Shown here: one piece after another, positions 8,868 through 12,886 of the stretch | Numbering within the stretch: position 1 is the stretch's first letter | Layout of the letters: each line of letters starts with the position of its first letter | Assembly: GCA_937890655.1 (NCBI GenBank) | Contig: CALADT010000121.1 | Location: forward strand, 1 to 12,886 | DNA from: an uncultured Mucispirillum sp. | GTDB lineage: Bacteria; Chrysiogenota; Deferribacteres; Deferribacterales; Mucispirillaceae | Direction of reading: 5' to 3' | DNA length: 12,886 nucleotides | Program-made: the position numbers and the translations under genes | Notes under the pieces: model-generated | Database searches by the model: none | What the model saw: the letters and a program-made list of their open reading frames with translations, nothing else | Told to the model about the DNA's origin: nothing

Positions 8868-9257
8868 TTAATTTTTTTTCAAACCGTTCATAGGATGCAA
8901 CTGTATCAATTTATTTAAAAATGATTTTACAACATTATTACGCAATGCCTTAGCACCAACAAAAAGAGAAGTAAAACTAGCAGAGTTAGGGTCTTTATAT
9001 ATAAACCCTGGCTCATCAGACATATAATCCCTTTTATCGCCCCCTGCAAGCTCCTGTTTACGAACTTTTATATATAAATCCATTTGGCTAGGCATACTAA
9101 AATTAAACTGAATAACAGTATAACTTGGACGGACTTTAAAATTACTTATTTCCTGCCCTGTAAAAGAATAATTGGGAACTGTAATCTGCCCATATACTGA
9201 TGTTATAATTATATTAAATAAAATAAAAAAGGCAGCAAGGCGTTTTTTTATCACCAT
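8868..9257 (-). pseudogene. N-terminal fragment of the large TPR protein, with signal peptide
   Basis: A 129-residue frame with a classic signal peptide: basic MVIKKR, a hydrophobic core at about 7-21, and likely cleavage after SVYG (residue 23). It is followed by an export-type segment I do not recognise (PNYSFTGQEISNFKV onward). ATG 9257 has AGGAG 4-5 nt upstream and overlaps the surE stop (ATGGTGA), so it is the natural start of the TPR gene. The frame runs well to about residue 116 (LNK), then reads ten codons containing three rare TTG leucines and stops at 8868. In the -1 frame the same bases give VASYERFEKKLRK, continuing into the TPR protein. This points to loss of one A from the short run at 8910-8912. 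An A8 run at 8872-8879 is a second place where the frames could be rejoined. Confidence 0.72.
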
Positions 9258-9568
9258 ATATCTCCTATTTTATTAAGTGATTGTAACGTTTTATAATCTG
9301 TCCTATCCATTAATAATGGTGTTATAGATATAAAATAATCACTTAATGCTCCATCATCTGTTAATTTATCAATATGCTGTGGTTTTCTAAAATCAGAAAG
9401 CCAGTAGTAATCTTTTCTAAAAGGGTCTTTCCCTTTCATATAATTATTAAGGTATGAATATTGGGATGCTTTTGTCCACTTCACACCTTTTATTTCTTCA
9501 TAAGGTAAGGATGGTATATTAATATTATATAAAAAACAGTCTTGTGGTAATAAATGAACTTTTTCCAT
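9251..9568 (-). pseudogene. surE: SurE, C-terminal fragment (frameshifted)
   Basis: The last 105 codons of a split surE, readable from an internal ATG at 9568. Family features are LYNINIP (the LNVNVP strand), GVKWTKASQYSYLNNY, DYYWLSD (about residues 53-59) and DYFISITPLLMDRT near the end. In intact SurE this part forms the dimer-swapping arm and completes the fold. It has no metal ligands, and its ATG has no proper ribosome-binding site, so it is unlikely to be a separate gene. It overlaps the start of the TPR gene by 7 nt. Joined to the N-terminal part by removing one base near 9572-9578 it makes a protein of about 251 residues, the usual SurE size. Confidence 0.8.
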
Positions 9569-10007
9569 AAATCTTTTTCATAAATTCTGCACTTACTGTG
9601 TAATCATGACAATCAAAACCGGCTAAACTAACAGCAAAAGATATAATACCATGCACTGCCCCTTCTGCTGCTGCTCCTACTGTGCCTGAATAATGTAAAT
9701 TACAAGCATTATTAGGCCCACGGTTAATACCAGATATAACATAGTCTGGCTTATTTTTACATATATGGGATAATGCTAATTTTACACAATCAGCAGGTGT
9801 GCCTGTTACTCCATAACCAAAAAATTCATTATTATGGTTCATTTCATGCACCTGTAAAGGAGTATGTATAGTAAGGGACTGACTGGCACCACTTTTTTCA
9901 TAAAGGGGTGCAACAACAGTAACATTTGCAATACTTTTTAAAGCATTAGCAAGGGTTTTAATACCTGCTGATTCAATACCATCATCATTACTTATAAGTA
10001 TATTCAT
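9525..10007 (-). pseudogene. surE: 5'/3'-nucleotidase SurE, N-terminal fragment (frameshifted)
   Basis: SurE is a metal-dependent phosphatase that removes phosphate from nucleoside monophosphates (and in some species polyphosphate) and is linked to stationary-phase survival. All four expected metal ligands are present: Asp8 and Asp9 in MNILISNDDG, Ser39 in EKSGASQSL, and Asn95 in SGINRGPNN, followed by YSGTVGAAAEGAVHG (106-120). After residue about 143 (EFMKK) the frame drifts into 17 unrelated residues and stops. The family C-terminus continues in the +1 frame. The sequence ATGAAAAAG has five A; with four it would read M-K-R-F-M-E-K straight into the second part. ATG 10007 follows GGAGAG. 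The gene lies 52 nt after the NFACT gene. Truncated like this, the enzyme would lack its dimer arm and is probably inactive; a sequencing or assembly error is equally possible. Confidence 0.85.
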
Positions 10008-10023
10008 ATACTCTCCATTTTAT

Positions 10024-10052
10024 CTTATACCACTATTTCATTGAATTTGCAA
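10024..10052 (-). promoter_or_regulatory. Possible promoter in front of surE
   Basis: The minus strand reads TTGCAA (10052-10047), a 17-nt spacer ending in TGG, then TATAAG (10029-10024): an extended -10 with a fair -35. It would let surE, the TPR gene and exbB-exbD-tonB be expressed apart from the NFACT gene. Against it, the start site would fall near 10017, right at the edge of the GGAGAG ribosome-binding site, leaving almost no leader. Confidence 0.35.
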
Positions 10053-10059
10053 ATTATTA

Positions 10060-11637
10060 TTACTTATTTTCTTTTAATAGTCCATATTTAAAGATGTCAT
10101 TATTACTAAAAGGTTCAACAGCTATTGTTTTAAATTTTTTATATATTACAAACCCAGTAGGTGTATTTTTAGGTTTTGTAACATATTTTTTATATGTATA
10201 ATCTATATCTATTAATTTCTCACTACCATATTTTGAATAAAATGCCACAACTTTTGCTGCAAATTTTATAATATCATCATTAATTAATATGCCATTTAGT
10301 CTTATTATACCATGTGCTGATGGTATATTTCTTGCATGTAACCATATATCATCACTTTGGGCAAATTTAAACACTAAATTATGGTTAGAAGCAGAATTTT
10401 TACCAACATATAACGAAAATCCTTCCCCATGATATTCTAAAAATGGTTTTATCTGCTCTTTTTTTTGCTTTTTATTTTTTGATTCATCATCTAATAGTTT
10501 TTCAAACTCTGATAATTCTTCTTCTGATAATGTATCAGCATAATAAATCTGTTCTTCTGAAAATAAAGCTAATTGAAGTGCGTCTTGTAACCGTTCTTCA
10601 ATTATAGGGATTGATTTTTTTAACCGTGATGATTTTTTAAAAAGCTTATCACTTTTTTCTTTTAAATTATCGCCATGTTCTACAACATATTCTACATGGT
10701 TAATACTATCTGTGTTATAATCATCAAAAATATAAGTACCTGCACCTGTAACTTTATATAAATTATTTCTTATAAGCTCTGCTTCTTTTAATAATTTATT
10801 ATAATCTTTTGCAAAAATAAGCTCTTGCTCTAGTTTTCCTGCAAGCTCAATATATTTATCACGTTTAATACTATATATCTTTTTTATTTTTCTTGCTGTA
10901 TCTTTTGAAACTTCTTTATTTTCTTTAACACAAAAATAATCACCTAATTCTTCATATGTAATAGGTTTTCCATTTTCTATAAAAAATGGTATAACTTTAT
11001 TTTTACTATCTATATAAAATATATCATTTTCTAATTCTTTTTGTATTATACTACATGCTAAAGCAAAACTATTTGTATTAAGTAATAAATCAGCATATTT
11101 TGCAGTTACAGGATAAAACCCTGAAAGCTCATTAAAAGATGTTGCACCATCATACTTTAATAAAGAATATTTTTTATTAGCTTTTGGTAAAGTATATTTG
11201 CCACCTACTCCAATATTTCTATCTGCATCAATAGTTCTTGAAGATAAAGAATAAAGTATTATATCATCACTTGATAATAAAAAGAAGTTTGCATAATTAC
11301 CAGCAGGCTCTAAAATAATTTTATATTCTAAAATTTTGCCACTAGGTTTTCTTTTCATTAGTTTTGTATAACATGCTCTTTCATATGAAAAAGTGTTCAT
11401 ATCTATAACTTTAGCACCATGAATAGCAGATAATGCTCCAGGGCTTTCACCTATAATATTTTGTGCTGGTTTTAACACTGCAGGTGCAGGTGATGCTCTA
11501 TATTCAAAATTTAACACTCCATTATTATAAAATGATAAAAAGATACTATCATTATAAACTGTTATTGTATTTAATTTTGATGAAATTAATTTACCTTTTA
11601 AAATATTAATTAGTTTATAAAAACTTAAGCCGTCCAC
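10060..11637 (-). CDS. NFACT-family protein (RqcH/FbpA/Tae2-like ribosome quality-control factor), divergent
   Basis: A 525-residue cytoplasmic protein, a little shorter than the usual 560-580. RqcH binds stalled 50S subunits and adds alanine tails to the trapped peptide; older annotation calls the family fibronectin-binding. The C-terminal NFACT-R domain (about 402-510) is clear: GFSLYVGKNSASNHNLVFKF, DDIWLHARNIPSAHG (429-443) and DYTYKKYVTKPKNTPTGFVI (479-498). The middle (about 245-395) is helical and charged, with the family's AELIRNNLY (286-294), and should form the coiled coil. NFACT-N (about 1-200) has MDGL at its start and GNYANFFLL (113-121) in place of GRHSNIIL. The Asp-Arg pair that B. 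subtilis RqcH needs appears replaced by Gly100-Lys101. GTG 11637 is chosen over other starts because TAAGG lies 6 nt upstream and the protein then begins MDGL. surE follows after 52 nt. Confidence 0.85.
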   Translation of the reverse strand: MDGLSFYKLINILKGKLISSKLNTITVYNDSIFLSFYNNGVLNFEYRASPAPAVLKPAQNIIGESPGALSAIHGAKVIDMNTFSYERACYTKLMKRKPSGKILEYKIILEPAGNYANFFLLSSDDIILYSLSSRTIDADRNIGVGGKYTLPKANKKYSLLKYDGATSFNELSGFYPVTAKYADLLLNTNSFALACSIIQKELENDIFYIDSKNKVIPFFIENGKPITYEELGDYFCVKENKEVSKDTARKIKKIYSIKRDKYIELAGKLEQELIFAKDYNKLLKEAELIRNNLYKVTGAGTYIFDDYNTDSINHVEYVVEHGDNLKEKSDKLFKKSSRLKKSIPIIEERLQDALQLALFSEEQIYYADTLSEEELSEFEKLLDDESKNKKQKKEQIKPFLEYHGEGFSLYVGKNSASNHNLVFKFAQSDDIWLHARNIPSAHGIIRLNGILINDDIIKFAAKVVAFYSKYGSEKLIDIDYTYKKYVTKPKNTPTGFVIYKKFKTIAVEPFSNNDIFKYGLLKENK

Positions 11638-11643
11638 ATTATA

Positions 11644-11648
11644 CCTTA
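11644..11648 (-). promoter_or_regulatory. Ribosome-binding site for the GTG start of the NFACT gene
   Basis: TAAGG on the minus strand, 6 nt before GTG 11637. An ATG two bases upstream of the GTG is in another frame and does not give this protein. The 6-nt spacer happens to be TATAAT. Confidence 0.6.
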
Positions 11649-11667
11649 CAACATTTAATTTTAAGTA

Positions 11668-11695
11668 ATTTTATATATAATAAAAAATTTGTCTA
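11668..11695 (-). promoter_or_regulatory. Putative promoter of the NFACT gene and downstream run
   Basis: The minus strand reads TAGACA (11695-11690), a 16-nt spacer, then TAAAAT (11673-11668). It would start transcription about 25 nt upstream of GTG 11637, enough to include the ribosome-binding site. It is the best match in the divergent intergenic region for this direction. Confidence 0.45.
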
Positions 11696-11753
11696 GTTTT
11701 TTTTGAACTTTATATAAAAATAAATGTCTTATCATTATAAGATTTTAAATTAA

Positions 11754-11870
11754 CCTCCTATAAACTGGATTATAGATAAGCAGCCATAACCCCAATAAAC
11801 TGCTTATCTGCTCTAGTAACTAAGTAAAAATTGCCGGCATACCCCAAGTGCTGGCAATTTTTTTATTTTT
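11754..11870 (+). ncRNA. Candidate small structured RNA with two ACCCCAA loops (5' end uncertain)
   Basis: This lies in the 292-nt gap between the divergent NFACT and mazG genes and has no convincing reading frame. Stem-loop 1: ACTGGA (11764-11769) pairs with TCTAGT (11812-11817) with one wobble. After a small internal loop, AGATAAGCAG (11774-11783) pairs perfectly with CTGCTTATCT (11800-11809), leaving a 16-nt loop. Stem-loop 2 is the terminator at 11826-11870. Both loops contain the same seven bases, ACCCCAA (11789-11795 and 11841-11847), in a region that is otherwise nearly all A/T. CCTCCT (11754-11759) just upstream could pair with ribosome-binding sites. The plus strand is favoured because the long T run follows stem 2 on that strand. 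A possible -35 TTGAAC is at 11703-11708, with a poor -10 (TCTTAT) after 18 nt. A leader element of mazG is the alternative. I do not recognise a known RNA family. Confidence 0.5.
11826..11870 (+). terminator. Strong rho-independent terminator 60 nt upstream of mazG
   Basis: AAAAATTGCCGGCA (11826-11839) pairs with TGCTGGCAATTTTT (11849-11862), a 14-bp stem with one G-U wobble and loop TACCCCAAG. T7 (11858-11864), A and T5 follow. No protein gene precedes it on the plus strand, so it must end a non-coding transcript or act as an attenuator in front of mazG. On the minus strand the U tract is shorter (T5). Confidence 0.85.
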
Positions 11871-11929
11871 CTATTGTATTATTTTAAAAGTTATTATATA
11901 CCCTAATATATTTATATGGAGATAGTATT

Positions 11930-12709
11930 ATGAATGAATTTGACAGATTATGCGATATTGTTAAAAGATTAAGAGCACCAGATGGTTGTCCGTGGGATAA
12001 AGCACAAACACTATATAGCTTAAAAAATGCAATTATGGAAGAAGCAAGTGAGTTAGTTGATGCTCTTGATAATAAAGATATTGAAAATATTAAAGAAGAA
12101 CTAGGAGATGTATTATTACATGTTGTTTTTCATTCTGAAACTGCCAGCGAAGAAGGGCTTTTTAATATAGAAGATGTGGCAAAAGGTATCAATGAAAAAT
12201 TAATAAGACGCCACCCACATGTATTTAAAGATGAACATTATGAAACAGCAGAACAGGTAAAAGAACGCTGGGATAAAATAAAAGAAGAAGAAAACAAAAA
12301 CAAAAAAGAACTAGAATCAGTTTTAGATAAAGTGCCTCGTAACCTACCTTCCCTTATGCAGGCAGAAAAATTGCAAAAAAGAGCCTCTAAATATGGTTTT
12401 GATTGGGAAAACCCTGAACAAGTATTTGAAAAATTACAAGAAGAATTAAATGAGCTTCATGAAGCCTATAAAGAAAATGATAAAGAGCATATAAGCGAAG
12501 AATTAGGCGATGTAATATTTGTGCTTTCAAGGCTTGCTTCCCATTTAGATATAGATGCTGATGAATCTTTAAGAAAAGTAAACGATAAATTTAGAAGAAG
12601 ATTTGGTTATATTGAAAAATCATTAAAAAAAGAAAATAAATCACTAGAAAGTGCAAATATTAATGAAATGGAAAAAAAATGGCAGGAAGCAAAAAAGCTA
12701 GGGTTATAA
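11930..12709 (+). CDS. mazG: Nucleoside triphosphate pyrophosphohydrolase MazG
   Basis: Cytoplasmic house-cleaning enzyme that splits (d)NTPs, including non-canonical ones, to NMP and PPi; in E. coli it also lowers ppGpp. The 259 residues are close to the E. coli length (263) and contain both MazG domains. The N-terminal domain (about 1-115) has RAPDGCPWDKAQT (15-27), the metal-binding EEASEL (37-42) and EELGDVL (56-62), and RRHPHVF. The C-terminal domain (about 140-250) has QAEKLQKRASKYGFDW, EKLQEELNEL and a second EELGDVIF. All acidic metal-ligand motifs of both domains are intact. ATG 11930 follows GGAGA at 7 nt. It is transcribed away from the NFACT gene and lies just behind the candidate small RNA. 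No convincing promoter is seen; TTGTAT at 11874 has only loosely spaced -10 candidates. No obvious plus-strand terminator follows. Confidence 0.96.
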   Translation: MNEFDRLCDIVKRLRAPDGCPWDKAQTLYSLKNAIMEEASELVDALDNKDIENIKEELGDVLLHVVFHSETASEEGLFNIEDVAKGINEKLIRRHPHVFKDEHYETAEQVKERWDKIKEEENKNKKELESVLDKVPRNLPSLMQAEKLQKRASKYGFDWENPEQVFEKLQEELNELHEAYKENDKEHISEELGDVIFVLSRLASHLDIDADESLRKVNDKFRRRFGYIEKSLKKENKSLESANINEMEKKWQEAKKLGL

Positions 12710-12794
12710 AAAATAGCAATATTAATAAAATTATTATAAATTATTAAATAAAAATAATTATAAAAGTTAAAAGTTTTTAAATAAATAATATTAT

Positions 12795-12828
12795 AAAAAA
12801 AGGGGGGATATATAAATATGCCCCCCTT
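12795..12828 (-). terminator. G6/C6 hairpin terminator for a minus-strand gene beyond the window
   Basis: GGGGGG (12802-12807) pairs with CCCCCC (12821-12826), extended by inner ATAT/ATAT pairing and flanking A/T pairs. On the minus strand it is followed by T7 (12801-12795), so it should stop transcription entering from the right, convergent with mazG. On the plus strand the tail is only TTATTT, so it is a weaker stop for mazG. The last 58 bases (12829-12886) may hold the 3' end of that convergent gene (one minus-strand frame stops at 12862), but too little is visible to call it. Confidence 0.7.
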
Positions 12829-12886
12829 ATTTCATAAATATAAAAAGGTGTATGAAAAAAATTAATTGAGTTTATTTATTTTTTTT

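Noticed and set aside
8912..8918. TTTAAAT as a -1 programmed frameshift heptamer in the TPR gene
   Set aside because: It is in the right phase (T TTA AAT), but slipping there leads straight into TAA at 8913-8911, so it cannot produce the joined protein.
11638..11643. TATAAT immediately before the NFACT GTG as a -10 box
   Set aside because: It is the spacer between TAAGG and GTG, has no matching -35, and would start transcription inside the coding region.
11665..11758. Small minus-strand frame (about 22 codons) behind AGGAGG in the NFACT leader
   Set aside because: The ATG is 18 nt from AGGAGG, too far for initiation, and the product is low-complexity; the AGGAGG is better read as CCTCCT of the plus-strand RNA candidate.
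11764..11864. Signal recognition particle RNA, 6S RNA or tRNA in the intergenic hairpins
   Set aside because: The SRP loop consensus, the 6S central bubble and cloverleaf elements are all absent.
12829..12886. 3' end of a convergent minus-strand gene
   Set aside because: Only a few codons could be present, two frames stop within the first five codons and one reads eight; none can be identified.

Overview
The window is strongly AT-rich and densely coded. It looks chromosomal, from a low-GC, Gram-negative (didermic) bacterium: it carries a TonB/ExbB/ExbD energy-transduction set and a large TPR protein with a signal peptide. A Deferribacterota-type gut bacterium such as Mucispirillum, or a Fusobacteriota member, would fit. 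This is inference from gene content and base composition; nothing here fixes the taxon. Most genes lie on the minus strand and only mazG is on the plus strand. There are no insertion sequences, CRISPR arrays, tRNAs or rRNAs.

Layout, left to right. (1) The window edge cuts a minus-strand livH-type branched-chain amino-acid ABC permease (1-478). (2) A rho-independent terminator (579-621) closes purL (665-4444), a single-chain 1259-residue FGAM synthase of the clostridial/streptococcal type, with its own near-consensus promoter (4492-4519). (3) A minus-strand run from 11637 down to 4547 reads NFACT/RqcH-like protein, surE, large TPR periplasmic protein, exbB, exbD, tonB, with gaps of 52 nt or less and one overlap. 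Two adjacent genes in this run, surE and the TPR gene, are each broken by a single-base frameshift near a short A run. Restoring one base in each gives proteins of about 251 and 908 residues. (4) A 292-nt divergent intergenic region (11638-11929) holds a candidate structured small RNA: two stem-loops, both exposing the loop sequence ACCCCAA, the second being a textbook terminator. (5) mazG (11930-12709) runs rightward and meets a G6/C6 terminator (12795-12828) oriented to stop a minus-strand gene that lies beyond the window.

Functionally, the exbB-exbD-tonB trio should convert proton-motive force into outer-membrane transport work. The TPR protein that shares its operon is probably a periplasmic partner. 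PurL (purines), SurE (nucleotide phosphatase), MazG (nucleotide pyrophosphohydrolase) and the NFACT protein (ribosome quality control) are housekeeping functions. The observations most worth checking are the candidate RNA, the paired frameshifts, the NFACT protein that appears to lack the family's Asp-Arg pair, and the clostridial-type PurL in a Gram-negative setting.
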